From JANPPS01 sp965246835 (GTDB lineage Bacteria; Pseudomonadota; Alphaproteobacteria; Acetobacterales; Acetobacteraceae), in the NCBI GenBank assembly GCA_965246835.1, contig CBDFFQ010000001.1:2418001-2482000 (forward strand): a DNA stretch of 64,000 nt. Direction: 5' to 3'. The notes beneath the pieces are model-generated. The model was given only the letters and a program-made list of their open reading frames with translations, had not been told where the DNA came from and did no database searches. Positions 34,023 to 42,440 of this stretch are shown here, piece after piece; within the stretch, counting starts at the first letter, position 1; every line of letters begins with the position of its first letter. Position numbers and translations under genes: made by a program.

Positions 34023-35411
34023 ATGTTCCAGACGATTTGCGACCAGGTCCCTTGGGACGGGGATATTTCGGCACGATCGCGCCGGCTGGACCTGCTGCGG
34101 CGGGTGTTGGACGGGACGTTGTATGATGCGCTGCCGTTCGAATTCCATGAGGAGCGGTCCGCAAACGGAGAGTATATCCCGCTTCGCCGGCGTCGTCCGT
34201 CGGTTCGGTATGCGTTGAGCCGGGTGGTTGTCGAGGACAGCGTGGCGTTGTTGTTCAGCGAGGGGCATTTTCCGGGGGTGGCGAGCCCGGATGGGGCGGT
34301 GCGGGCGGCGTTGCAGGGGGTGGCGCGGGAGTGCCGGCTCAATCAGGTGATGACCGAGGCGGCGGTGCGGGGGAGCGTGGGGTCGGTTGCGATCCTGCTG
34401 CGCGTGCTGCGGGGCCGGGTGTTCCTGGATGTGCTGGATGCGGCTTGGTTGGTGCCGGTTTGGGAGGCGGAGGCGCCCGACGTGCTGGCAAGTGTCACCG
34501 AGCGCTATAAGATTTCTGGGGCTGACCTGGTGGGTGCTGGGATCTCGGTGGCGGATCCTGGCGCCGTGTATTGGTTTCAGCGCCGGTGGGACGCGCAAGA
34601 GGAGGTCTGGTTCGTGCCGCAGCCGGTTGTGTCTGCGGGGGAGCCGGTTCGGGATGAGGCGCGGTGTGTGCGGCACGGGTTAGGGTTCGTGCCGCTGGTC
34701 TGGATCCGCAATCTGCCGGGTGGCGTGGCGCCGGATGGGGCGTGCACGTTCCGGGCGGCGGTCGAAACGGGAATCGAGATCGACTACCAGCTGAGCCAGG
34801 CGGGGCGGGGGCTGAAGTATTCGTCGGATCCGACGCTGCTGATCAAGGAGCCGGCCGGGTTCGAGGGGGAGTTGGTGCGGGGGGCGGCCAACGCACTGGT
34901 GGTGAGCGAGAAGGGGGATGCCCGGCTGCTCGAAATCAACGGGACGGCGGCCGGGGCGGTGCTGGACTATGTGCGACTGTTGCGGGAGCTGGCGCTGGAG
35001 AGCGTGCATGGCAACCGGGCGGATGCGAGCCGGTTTGGGGCGGCGACGTCCGGCCGGGCGTTGGAGCTTATGAACCAGGGGCTGGTTTGGTTGGCGGACC
35101 AGCTGCGGGTTTCGTATGGCGAGGGTGGGTTGCTGGCGCTGTATCGCATGATCCTGCGGGCTGCGGCGGTGTATCCGCTGGTTGTGGGCGGTGTGGCAGT
35201 TGGACGGCTGGATGCGGATGCGGCGTTGAGCCTGGTTTGGCCGCCTTGGTATCCGGCGACGAGTGAGGATCGGTCCCGGGATGCGGCGACAGTGGTGGCA
35301 CTGATCAAGGCCGGGCAGATGAGCCCCGAGGCTGGCCGGCGGTTGCTGGCGGCGGATTGGGGGCTGGATGGGGCGGAGGAGCGAGCTTTGCTGGAGGGTG
35401 TGCGGGGATGA
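34023..35411 (+). CDS. phage portal protein
   Basis: 462 aa. It resembles SPP1 gp6-like portals: N-terminal RRLDLLRRVLDGTLYDALPF, VRYALSRVVVEDSVALLFSE, and a long helical region with QAGRGLKYSSDPTLLIKEPA, ALVVSEKGDARLLEINGTAA and YVRLLRELALESVHGNRADA, then SGRALELMNQGLVWLADQLR. Twelve copies would form the DNA gate at the capsid vertex and dock the terminase. The stop codon overlaps the next start (ATGA). It is separated from the terminase by 1.7 kb of nuclease-immunity cargo, which is unusual. Confidence 0.88.
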   Translation: MFQTICDQVPWDGDISARSRRLDLLRRVLDGTLYDALPFEFHEERSANGEYIPLRRRRPSVRYALSRVVVEDSVALLFSEGHFPGVASPDGAVRAALQGVARECRLNQVMTEAAVRGSVGSVAILLRVLRGRVFLDVLDAAWLVPVWEAEAPDVLASVTERYKISGADLVGAGISVADPGAVYWFQRRWDAQEEVWFVPQPVVSAGEPVRDEARCVRHGLGFVPLVWIRNLPGGVAPDGACTFRAAVETGIEIDYQLSQAGRGLKYSSDPTLLIKEPAGFEGELVRGAANALVVSEKGDARLLEINGTAAGAVLDYVRLLRELALESVHGNRADASRFGAATSGRALELMNQGLVWLADQLRVSYGEGGLLALYRMILRAAAVYPLVVGGVAVGRLDADAALSLVWPPWYPATSEDRSRDAATVVALIKAGQMSPEAGRRLLAADWGLDGAEERALLEGVRG

Positions 35412-35770
35412 GCGAGGATTTGGTGGATCCGGTGCCGGAGATTGTTGTGGCGCCGGAGATAGCGGCGCTGCGGGCGCAGTTGTTGCGGGCGGAGTTGCGG
35501 ACGGAGGCGGTCCGGGCGGGGATGGTTGATCTGGATGGGGTGAAGCTGGTGGATATGAGCGGGCTTGCGCTCAATGCGGCGGGCGAGCTCGAGGGTGGGG
35601 CGGCGTTGATGGCGGCGCTTCGGGTGAGCAAGCCGTGGTTGTTCGGACGGGGCAGCAGCAGCAGCGGGGCGGTGCCGCCGCGGGCGGTGCCGGTTGTGCC
35701 GAAGACGGCGATGCAGATGACTGTCGAAGAGTGGCGGGCGGCGCGGGCAGAGTTGTTGCGGCGTTCCTAA
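35408..35770 (+). CDS. phage scaffold-like protein
   Basis: 120 aa, start ATG 35408 overlapping the portal stop. A predicted coiled helix EIAALRAQLLRAELRTEAVR is followed by GMVDLDGVKLVDMSGLALNA and EGGAALMAALRVSKPWLFG, the recurring end pattern of small phage scaffold or minor structural proteins. The C-terminal MQMTVEEWRAARAELLRRS is helical. Such proteins guide capsid assembly and are then removed. Its position directly before the capsid gene fits. Confidence 0.72.
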   Translation: MSEDLVDPVPEIVVAPEIAALRAQLLRAELRTEAVRAGMVDLDGVKLVDMSGLALNAAGELEGGAALMAALRVSKPWLFGRGSSSSGAVPPRAVPVVPKTAMQMTVEEWRAARAELLRRS

Positions 35771-35824
35771 ATAGGAAAATAGTCGTTGACTGGATGCCCC
35801 AGGAAGTCGATAGTGATTTTCTAG
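35771..35824 (+). other. ATAGGAAAA box with 12-codon mini-ORF (element B)
   Basis: ATAGGAAAA at 35771-35779 directly follows the scaffold stop. TTG 35786 opens LTGCPRKSIVIF-stop, sharing Cys-Pro-x-Lys-x-Ile with element A. At DNA level TGCCCC-rG-kAAGT-sGATA is common to both. An alternative reading is a promoter, TTGACT, 17 bases, GATAGT, which would drive the capsid gene. Confidence 0.45.
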
Positions 35825-35857
35825 GGTGGCGGTTCTGGGGTTGGGGGCTGGTCATTG

Positions 35858-35900
35858 CCACCCTCACCCCGACCCTCTCCCGCCAGCGGGAGAGGGGGCA
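35858..35900 (+). repeat. REP-like palindrome, copy 1
   Basis: ccctcaccccgaccctctcc with its inverted arm gcgggagaggggg, between the scaffold and capsid genes. This is the widespread proteobacterial CCCTCACCCCGACCCTCTC type repeat (family knowledge). Same orientation as the other five copies. Confidence 0.85.
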
Positions 35901-35921
35901 GTAGGCTTCCGACTTGTTTTC

Positions 35922-35952
35922 AACCCGGCCTCGTTTTGAGGCCGGGTTTTTT
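35922..35952 (+). terminator. strong intrinsic terminator upstream of the capsid gene
   Basis: An 11-base perfect stem aacccggcctc / gaggccgggtt, loop gtttt, then six T. It ends 7 bases before the first capsid ATG (35960), so transcription from upstream should largely stop here or be antiterminated. Confidence 0.85.
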
Positions 35953-35959
35953 GTTGGGG

Positions 35960-37289
35960 ATGGGCATGGGTATTTCCAATTTTCCGGCGGCTCTGCAGCC
36001 GATCCTGCAGCAGGGTTTTCTCGAGCGGGAGTTCGAGCAGGCGATGCGGTCGCGGCTGGGGTATCGCGCGTGTGCGGACCGGCAGGAGTTTTCGGTCGGG
36101 ATCGGCGAGACGCTGACCAAGACGCGGGCGGGGCTGAAGCCGTCGGTGACGACGCCGGGTCGCGGCGGGGAGCAATACCAACCTCGATAACGGACTGGTG
36201 CCGACCGGGTGGGGGGTGGAGCAGTATACGCTGACACTCAACCATTATGCGGCGACGACGGACCTGAACATGGTGACGTCGCGGGTGGGGATTGCCGGGC
36301 AGTTCCTGCAGAACGCGGCGATCAACGGGGAGCAGGCGGCGCGGTCTTTGGACGAGCTGGCACGGAATGCGCTGTTTGCGCCGTATTTCGGCGGGAATAC
36401 GCGGGTTCGGGTGGCGCTGGGATCGCCGGGGCCGGTGGTGGCGGTCGATGACCTCCGTGGGTTCACGACGGTGTTCGTGAACGGGGTGCAGGCGCCGGTT
36501 GGCGGAGCAACGGCGCTCACGGTCACGATCGGGGCTGGCGTTTACTCCGTGGTGGGAACGACGGCGGATGGAACGAATGTGTCCACGACGCCGGGCGGGA
36601 TTTCGGGGACGCTGACGCTGTCTGGCAATGTGAGCGTGCCGGATGGAGCGTTGAACAGTGCGGTGCAGGCGGCGAATGCCAGCGTGATCATTCGGCCGAA
36701 TGGGCGGGGCGCAACGTCGGCTTTGCAGGCCGGGGACACGCTCACGATGGGCAGTTTGCTCGATGCGGTCAGCAAGCTGCGGATGAACGCGGTGCCTGAG
36801 ATCGATGGGGCGTATAATTGTTACTTGGATCCGGTGAGTTCGCGGCAGTTGTTTGCGGATGGGGATTTCCGGCAGCTGTTCCAGGGTGCGACCTCGGCCA
36901 ACCAAGTATTCCGGCAGGGGATGGTGAACGACTTCCTGGGGCTGCGGTTCGTGCCGACGACGGAGGCTTATGTGCAGGCGCATCCGACGATCGCCGGGGC
37001 GGTGGTGCGGCGGCCGATCATCGTGGGTCAGGGGGCGCTGATCGAGGGTGACTTCGCAGGCATGGCGGCGAACGACGTGGCGCCGGCGGACAGTATCGTG
37101 AGCGTGGTGGATGGGATCGCGATGGTGACGCGCGAGCCGATCGACCGGTTGCAGCAGATCATTGCGCAGAGCTGGTACTGGATCGGGGGGTTCTGTGCAC
37201 CGTCCGACACGATGACCAATCCGACGGTTGTGCCGACGGCGACCAATGCGGCGTTCAAGCGGGCGGTGATGGTGGAGCATGTGGGGTAG
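35960..37289 (+). pseudogene. phage major capsid protein, frameshifted
   Basis: Two frames join into one capsid of about 443 aa. The 5' part (ATG 35960 or 35966; ISNFPAALQPILQQGFLERE, GETLTKTRAGLKPSVTTP) ends at a stop at 36190. The 3' part continues SNTNLDNGLVPTGWGVEQYT and LNMVTSRVGIAGQFLQNAAI to ...RAVMVEHVG. The shift falls at about 36155-36161 (ccgggtcgc), where one extra G moves the frame. Causes: genuine inactivating insertion, sequencing error, or less likely programmed +1 shifting at CCG-GGT. Without the shift the fold would be a HK97-like shell subunit. Confidence 0.78.
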
Positions 37290-37323
37290 GGCTGTGGCCT
37301 GATTTAGGCCGGTTCTGGTGGTT

Positions 37324-37370
37324 CCACCCTCACCCCGACCCTCTTCCGCCAGCGGGAGAGGGGGAAGGAG
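37324..37370 (+). repeat. REP-like palindrome, copy 2
   Basis: Same type as copy 1, with one change in the first arm (ctcttccgcc). It ends ggggaaggagg, which is the ribosome site of the TTG-start gene at 37376. Confidence 0.85.
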
Positions 37371-37375
37371 GATTC

Positions 37376-37747
37376 TTGCTCTCTGATGCTGAGAAGACGG
37401 ATGTGCGGCGGTTCTTAGGCTACCCGGTGCATGGGAATGCGCCGGGGGGGAACCTTGGTTACCAGTATTACCAGGGGTTCGGGCAAGTCGAGTTCCGGCT
37501 GGTGAACTTGGCGGGGACTGAGGAGGCGGTGTTGCGGACCTATTTGGCGACGCTGGCTTCTTTGGAAGGGGCGATCCCAGAGGTTTCCTTGGATACGGCT
37601 TCGGCGGCGGGGTGGGTGCGGAACCCTGCGGAGCTTGGGGAGCGGGAGCGGTTGTTCGATGGGTGGCGACGGCGGTTGTGCGCGTTCCTGGGGGTGCCGG
37701 CTGGACCGGGGCTGGGGGGGCGTGGGGCGGTTGCCTTGACGGTCTGA
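37376..37747 (+). CDS. phage head-tail connector/adaptor protein (TTG start)
   Basis: 123 aa. TTG 37376 lies 5 bases after ggaaggagg; no ATG fits the conserved N-terminus. The sequence LSDAEKTDVRRFLGYPVHGN, YYQGFGQVEFRLVNLAGTEE, VLRTYLATLASLEGAIPEVS and FDGWRRRLCAFLGVPAGPGL follows the pattern of small phage proteins next to the capsid gene, usually annotated as head completion or hypothetical. It would sit between portal and tail. Translation starts from a Shine-Dalgarno provided by a REP-like palindrome. Confidence 0.72.
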   Translation: MLSDAEKTDVRRFLGYPVHGNAPGGNLGYQYYQGFGQVEFRLVNLAGTEEAVLRTYLATLASLEGAIPEVSLDTASAAGWVRNPAELGERERLFDGWRRRLCAFLGVPAGPGLGGRGAVALTV

Positions 37748-37771
37748 ATCGTTGGGCCGGTTTTGTTTGTT

Positions 37772-37818
37772 CCACCCTCACCCCGACCCTCTCCCGCCAG
37801 CGGGAGAGGGGGAAGGAG
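37772..37818 (+). repeat. REP-like palindrome, copy 3
   Basis: Perfect ccctctcccgc / gcgggagaggg arms, ending ggggaaggag, which is the ribosome site 4 bases before the ATG at 37823. Confidence 0.87.
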
Positions 37819-37822
37819 ATTC

Positions 37823-38452
37823 ATGGACGGTGTTCTTCTGCAGGACCGGTTGGCTCGGGGAATGGGGGCGGCGGCTCGGGTCATGGGGGAGGCGTATGAC
37901 CTCATGCGGCCACGGGGGGCGGTCGATCCTGTGTTGGCGGAGCGACGGGTTTTGCGGCTGTCGGCGGTGTTCGATGGGGGGGATCCCGGGTATCGCCGGG
38001 CGCGGGGGTATGAGCGGGCGCTGCGGGGGATGTTCGATACGGCCTATGTGGCTGTTGGGGATTATCTCGTGGGGTCGCGCGGGGTGTTGTTCGTGGCGGC
38101 GTTGCCGCCGTTGGCGCGGCCGCTGTGCGTGCTGACGAATGCGACGCTGGAGGCCTTGCGGCCGATGGGGCCGGGGGTGGCGGGGCTCAATCCGTATGGC
38201 GGCGTGGGGACGCTCGGGTTTGAGGCCGTGTTCTCGGGGTGGCCTGGGCAGGTCATGGCGTCGAGCGGGCAAGGGGGGATGCTGCCGGGGGATGGGGTGC
38301 TGGCGGACCATTCTGTGCTGTTGCCGGTGGGGGTGCCGTTGCTGCGGCGGTCCGACGTGCTGGTGGATGGGTTGGGGCGGCGGTTCGTGGTGGGGGCGGT
38401 GGAGCAGAGCGAGCTCGGGTTCCGGGTTTCGGCGCGGCTGGGAGGGGTTTAG
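37823..38452 (+). CDS. phage head/neck or tail-completion protein
   Basis: 209 aa. The start at ATG 37823 follows the REP-derived ggaaggag. The sequence MDGVLLQDRLARGMGAAARV, AYDLMRPRGAVDPV and GMFDTAYVAVGDYLVGSRGV, with a C-terminal LRRSDVLVDGLGRRFVVGAV, looks like small virion proteins between the capsid and tail genes. No catalytic motif is present. The next gene starts 2 bases after the stop. The exact role (connector, stopper or tail terminator) cannot be decided. Confidence 0.6.
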   Translation: MDGVLLQDRLARGMGAAARVMGEAYDLMRPRGAVDPVLAERRVLRLSAVFDGGDPGYRRARGYERALRGMFDTAYVAVGDYLVGSRGVLFVAALPPLARPLCVLTNATLEALRPMGPGVAGLNPYGGVGTLGFEAVFSGWPGQVMASSGQGGMLPGDGVLADHSVLLPVGVPLLRRSDVLVDGLGRRFVVGAVEQSELGFRVSARLGGV

Positions 38453-38454
38453 GG

Positions 38455-39267
38455 ATGCCTGATCAGTCGGATGTGGAGCGGGCGCTCGCGGGCTGGCTGT
38501 CTCGCGCGTTGTATCCGGATGGAGTGGAGCGGGTTTCGGCGGTGGAGGCGGTGTGCCGGGTGTTTCCGGGGTGGCCGGTGGGTTCGGCGCTGGAGGCGGA
38601 TTTGGCGGCGGGGGTGGTGCAGGTGGCGGTGCGGGCGATGCCGGGCACGCTGAAGGACACCACGCGGTATCAGGCGGATATGCAGGTGACGGTGCCGCCG
38701 GCTTTGCCGTCGTTGACGGTCGCGAGCGGGGGTGAGCGGGTTGTTTTTGGCGGTGTGGCTGCTGTCGGGCAGGTGGCCGGGGTTCGGGTCGACGGGCGTG
38801 CTTATGCCTATCGCGTGCGGGCGGGAGATACCCCGGAGCTGGTGGCGGCGGTGCTGGCGGAGCGGGTTCGGGTGGATCGGCCGGTGGCGTTGAGCGGCGG
38901 TGCGCTGGGGCTCGTGGGTGGGCGGGGTGTGCTGGGGCGGGTGGCCGTTGATGGATATGGCGGCGAGGAGCTGCGGCGGCAGACGATGCAGTTCCGGGTT
39001 GGGGTTTGGGCGCCGGATGCGCTGACGCGGGATCGTGTGGCTGCGGCGGTGGACGTTGCTGTGGCGGGCGCTTTTTTCCTCGATGTCGAAGGGTGGGGCT
39101 GCCAGGTGCGTGGGGCTGCGGGCGAGGTGTCGGACAAGCAGGTTTCGGCCGGGGTTTGGCAGCGGGAGCTGGGCGTGGTGGTGGAGTTTCCGACGGTCCG
39201 GGAGGGGCCGTTGCCGTCGATGCTATTCGGGGTGGGTGTCGTGGACGGGGTTGTCGTCGTTGTTTGA
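38455..39267 (+). CDS. phage tail/neck protein
   Basis: 270 aa. It begins MPDQSDVERALAGWLSRALY, with GVERVSAVEAVCRVFPGWPV and KDTTRYQADMQVTVPPALPS. A duplicated beta pattern (TVASGGERVVFGGVAAVGQV, RVRAGDTPELVAAVLAERV) and REL-GVVVEFPTVREGPLPSM near the end are visible. In similar contractile phages a protein of this type lies between connectors and the sheath gene. No family is named. It is linked to the preceding gene by a 2-base gap and followed by a short gene with its own ATAGGAAAA box. Confidence 0.6.
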   Translation: MPDQSDVERALAGWLSRALYPDGVERVSAVEAVCRVFPGWPVGSALEADLAAGVVQVAVRAMPGTLKDTTRYQADMQVTVPPALPSLTVASGGERVVFGGVAAVGQVAGVRVDGRAYAYRVRAGDTPELVAAVLAERVRVDRPVALSGGALGLVGGRGVLGRVAVDGYGGEELRRQTMQFRVGVWAPDALTRDRVAAAVDVAVAGAFFLDVEGWGCQVRGAAGEVSDKQVSAGVWQRELGVVVEFPTVREGPLPSMLFGVGVVDGVVVVV

Positions 39268-39273
39268 TGGTGA

Positions 39274-39282
39274 ATAGGAAAA
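39274..39282 (+). promoter_or_regulatory. ATAGGAAAA box, copy 4 (ribosome site)
   Basis: The box is followed after 5 bases (taagc) by ATG 39288, so here it clearly serves as a Shine-Dalgarno. It is identical to the boxes at 15800, 33953 and 35771. Confidence 0.6.
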
Positions 39283-39287
39283 TAAGC

Positions 39288-39428
39288 ATGACGCATTTGA
39301 TCGTGGTGCGGCCGTTCGGGCCGTATCGGGTGGGCGACGTGGTGAGTGATGAGGGCCGGGTCCAGGAGATCCTGGGTTCGGAGCATGCCGGGCACGTGGT
39401 GCGGATCGATCCGCCGGAGGAGATCTAG
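39288..39428 (+). CDS. small phage protein before the tail sheath (46 aa)
   Basis: The frame starts MTHLIVVRPFGPYRVGDVVS and ends EHAGHVVRIDPPEEI. Its ribosome site is the ATAGGAAAA box. Small proteins of this type (VxxPFGxYxxGDxI and an interaction with a downstream sheath) recur before sheath genes in Mu-like phages. Its stop lies 2 bases before the sheath start. Function is unknown. Confidence 0.65.
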   Translation: MTHLIVVRPFGPYRVGDVVSDEGRVQEILGSEHAGHVVRIDPPEEI

Positions 39429-40390
39429 TCATGCCGATCGTTCAGTCTGGGACGTTGAACACGACGGCGCTGGTGGTGCCGGATCTGTATGTGCAGGTGG
39501 TGCCACCGCAGAACCTCGTTTTGAACGGGGTGCCGACGAATGTTGTGGGCGTCGTGGGGTCGGCGAGTTGGGGGCCGGTCAACCAGCCCGTCGTGGTTGG
39601 GACCATGGCGGATTATGCGCGGGCGTTCGGGCCGTTGCAGGGCCGGCGGTACGATATGGGGACGCCGGTTGCGACTGCGGTGCAGCAGGGGGCGCAGGCG
39701 TTCCGGTGCGTGCGGGTCACGGACGGGACGGATACGGCGGCGAGCTATGCGCTGTTCTATGCGGCCGGGCAGTACCCGATGCTGTTGACGGCGCGGTATT
39801 CGGGGTCGTTAGGCAATCAGATCGGGCTGACGTTGGGGGCTGGGAGTGCGGCGGGAACGTGGCGTTTCACGCTGGGGCTGCTGGGCCAGGTTGCGGAGAG
39901 TTTCGACAACATCGCGGCGCCGACGCCTGGGGCGTTCTGGGCCAACTTGGTGCAGGCGATCAACAACGGGCAGGGCCCTTTGCGGGGGCCGAGTCAGCTG
40001 TGCGTGGCGAGTCTGGGGAGTGGGACCGGGACGGCGCCGACGGGGCTGAGCGGGCAAAGCCTGCTGAGTGGCTCGGACGGGGCGTTGGGTGTGACGGCGG
40101 CGATGCTGGTGGGGCAGGATGGGCTGCCGCGGCGGGGGATGTATGCGCTGCGGGGGCAGGGTTGCAGCCTGCTGGTGCTGTCGGATTGCGATGATGCGGC
40201 GACGTGGAGCACGCAGGCTGGGTTCGCGTTGCAGGAGGGGCTGTATGCGATCCTGACAGGGTCGAGCGGGCAGTCCATTCCGGAGGCGGTGGCGGCGAAG
40301 CAGGCGGCTGGGCTGGATAGTTATGGCGCCAAGCTGATGTTCGGGGATTGGGTGTATTGGTCCGATCCTGTCGGTGGGACGATCCGGCTG

Positions 40391-41802
40391 GATCGTGTCC
40401 CGAGTCGTGGTGTAGCAACGGCGTTGCTGAGCAGGGCTGGCTGCTCGATCAGGCTGCCAAGGACGGCAGGCTGACGGCGATATCATCGCTGAGTGGGGCG
40501 ATGGTTTCCAGGCTCATGTATCGGGCGCGCTGAACGGCCCATTCGTCGTGCTGTTCCAGCAGCAGCGCGCCGATCAGACGGGTGACGGCGGCCTCGTTGG
40601 GGAAGATGCCGACGACCTCGCTGCGGCGCTTAATCTCGCCGTTGAGGCGCTCGAGTGGGTTTGTGCTGTGCAGCTTGGCCCGATGCTGGACGGGAAAACC
40701 CATGTAGGCGAGCACGTCGGCCTCGGCGTCATCCATGAGGGCGGCGAGCTTTGGCACGCGGGGCCGGGCCTGGTCGGCGACCTCGCGCCATTGCTTGCGT
40801 GCGGCAGCCGCGTCGTCTTGGGCGAACGCCGTGCCGACCCAGGCCGAGACGATGCGGCGCTGCGTCTTGCCCGCGTAGGCCAGTGCGTTGCGCATGAAAT
40901 GCACCCGGCACCGCTGCCAGGTCGCGCCGAGCACCTTGATGATGGCGGCCTTGAGCCCGGGATGGGCGTCCGAGACGACCAGCTTGGCGCCGCGCAGGCC
41001 GCGCCTGGCCAGCGATCGCAGGAACTCGACCCAGAACGGCTCGGCCTCGCTGTGGCCCGTGGTCATGCCCAGCACCTCGCGCCTGCCATCTGTGTTGACG
41101 CCGACGGCGACGATGACGGCGACCGAGACGATGTGATGGTCGCGGCGGACTTTGACGTAGGTGGCGTCAAGCCAGAGATACGGCCAATCCCCCTCAATCG
41201 GCCGGGCCAGGAAGGCGTTGACGCGCTCGTCGATCTCGCCGCACAGGCGGGAAACCTGGCTCTTGCTGATGCCGTCCATGCCCATGGATCGCACCAGGTC
41301 GTCGACGGAGCGGGTGGAGATCCCCTGGATGTAGGCTTCCTGGATCACGGCCGTTAGCGCCTTCTCGGCCATGCGGCGGGGTTCGAGGAAGCCGGGGAAG
41401 TAGCTGCCCCGGCGCAGCTTCGGGATGCGCAGCTCGACGGTGCCGGCCCGGGTCTGCCAGTCGCGGTCGCGGTAGCCGTTGCGCTGGTTGGTCCGCTCGG
41501 CGCTGCGCTCGCCCGGTGCGGCGCCGCAGAGGCCGTCGGTTTCGAGTGCCATGAGGCGTTCGGCGGCGAAGCCGATCATCTCGCGCAGGAACGTCGTATC
41601 GGAGCCCTTCTCCAGAAGCGCGCGAAGGGCGATCTTGTCATCGGTCATCGTGGTGGTCCTCGGGTCAGAGTTGCGTCTCGCAACCCAACCCTACCCAGCA
41701 ACATCGCGATGACCACTGATCGGCTCGTCTCCGCAGCCGCCTACGGCGACCGCTCCGACAAGCCGATCAGTGGCGTCCTACACCACTACCGGGGACACGA
41801 CC
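40391..41802 (-). mobile_element. IS256-family insertion sequence (1412 bp)
   Basis: Ends align as 25-bp imperfect inverted repeats with consensus GRTCGTGTCCC followed by GTGGTGTAG. Direct flanks are tccggctg at 40383-40390 and 41803-41810, an exact 8-bp target duplication as usual for this family. It carries one intact transposase on the minus strand. Confidence 0.93.
40449..41648 (-). CDS. IS256-family transposase (mutator type)
   Basis: 399 aa, full length. DDE residues are visible: first Asp in YLWLDATYVKVRRDH, second in LVVSDAHPGLKAAIIKVLGA, Glu in STNPLERLNGEIKRRSEVVG. The zinc/CxxH-like motif WQRCRVHFMRNALAY and the N-terminal TNQRNGYRDRDWQTRAGTVE region are typical of the mutator/IS256 group. 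It catalyses replicative-type cut and transfer of the element. There is no stop or frameshift, so it is probably still active. Opposite in strand to the phage genes it disrupts. Confidence 0.94.
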   Translation of the reverse strand: MTDDKIALRALLEKGSDTTFLREMIGFAAERLMALETDGLCGAAPGERSAERTNQRNGYRDRDWQTRAGTVELRIPKLRRGSYFPGFLEPRRMAEKALTAVIQEAYIQGISTRSVDDLVRSMGMDGISKSQVSRLCGEIDERVNAFLARPIEGDWPYLWLDATYVKVRRDHHIVSVAVIVAVGVNTDGRREVLGMTTGHSEAEPFWVEFLRSLARRGLRGAKLVVSDAHPGLKAAIIKVLGATWQRCRVHFMRNALAYAGKTQRRIVSAWVGTAFAQDDAAAARKQWREVADQARPRVPKLAALMDDAEADVLAYMGFPVQHRAKLHSTNPLERLNGEIKRRSEVVGIFPNEAAVTRLIGALLLEQHDEWAVQRARYMSLETIAPLSDDIAVSLPSLAA

Positions 41803-42440
41803 TCCGGCTGGTGTCGCCGCAGGGGTTCGTGGCGGGGCGGCTGGCGAATTTGTCGCCGGAGCAGTCTTCGCTCAACAAGCCGCTGTATGGGGTGGTTGGG
41901 ACGCAGCGGACCGGGGTGCCTGGGAGTTCGCAGGCGAGCGGGTATTCGACGGCGGAGCTTGCCGCGCTGCTCGGGCAGGGGCTGGACGTGATCTGCAATC
42001 CGCAGCCGGGTGGGGCGTTCTGGGGCGTACGAGGGGGGCATAACAGCTCCTCCTCGGCGGCGACGAATGGGGACAACTATACCCGTCTGACGAACTATCT
42101 GGCGGCGACGTTGTCGGCGGGGATGGGGCAGTATGTGGGGCAGGTGATTACTGCCGGGTTGTTTCGGCGTATTCGGAGCACTCAGCTCAGTTTTCTGCAG
42201 GCTCTGTTGGGTCAGGGTATCCTGGGGAGCACGGACGGGGCGCAGCCGTTTACGGTGATTTGCGATCAGAGCAATAATCCGCCGGGCCGGACAAGCCTTG
42301 GGTATGTGCAGAGCGATGCGCAGGTCCAGTATCAGGCGATCAACGAGCGGTTCATCGTCAATCTCGAAGGTGGGCAGACGGTGCAGGTGACGCGGCAGAC
42401 TTTGCCGGCCGGTCAAGTGATCTAAGGGAGGGTTGGGAAC

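Larger units (their letters stand above)
39431..42425 (+). pseudogene. phage tail sheath protein, interrupted by IS256-family element
   Basis: The 5' part is 39431-40390 (320 codons: MPIVQSGTLNTTALVVPDLY, NVVGVVGSASWGPVNQPVVV, QAFRCVRVTDGTDTAASYAL). The 3' part is 41811-42425 (LVSPQGFVAGRLANLSPEQS, NKPLYGVVGTQRTG, LEGGQTVQVTRQTLPAGQVI). Removing the IS and one copy of the 8-bp duplication restores a single 524-aa frame. With the IS present, the sheath ends 28 codons into the element at 40474, so the contractile tail cannot form. The intact frame on both sides implies recent insertion. Sheath subunits drive tail contraction. Confidence 0.9.

Noticed and set aside
35571..37781. 736-codon minus-strand frame across scaffold, capsid and connector
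   Set aside because: Antisense shadow; the plus strand has recognisable capsid and connector proteins.
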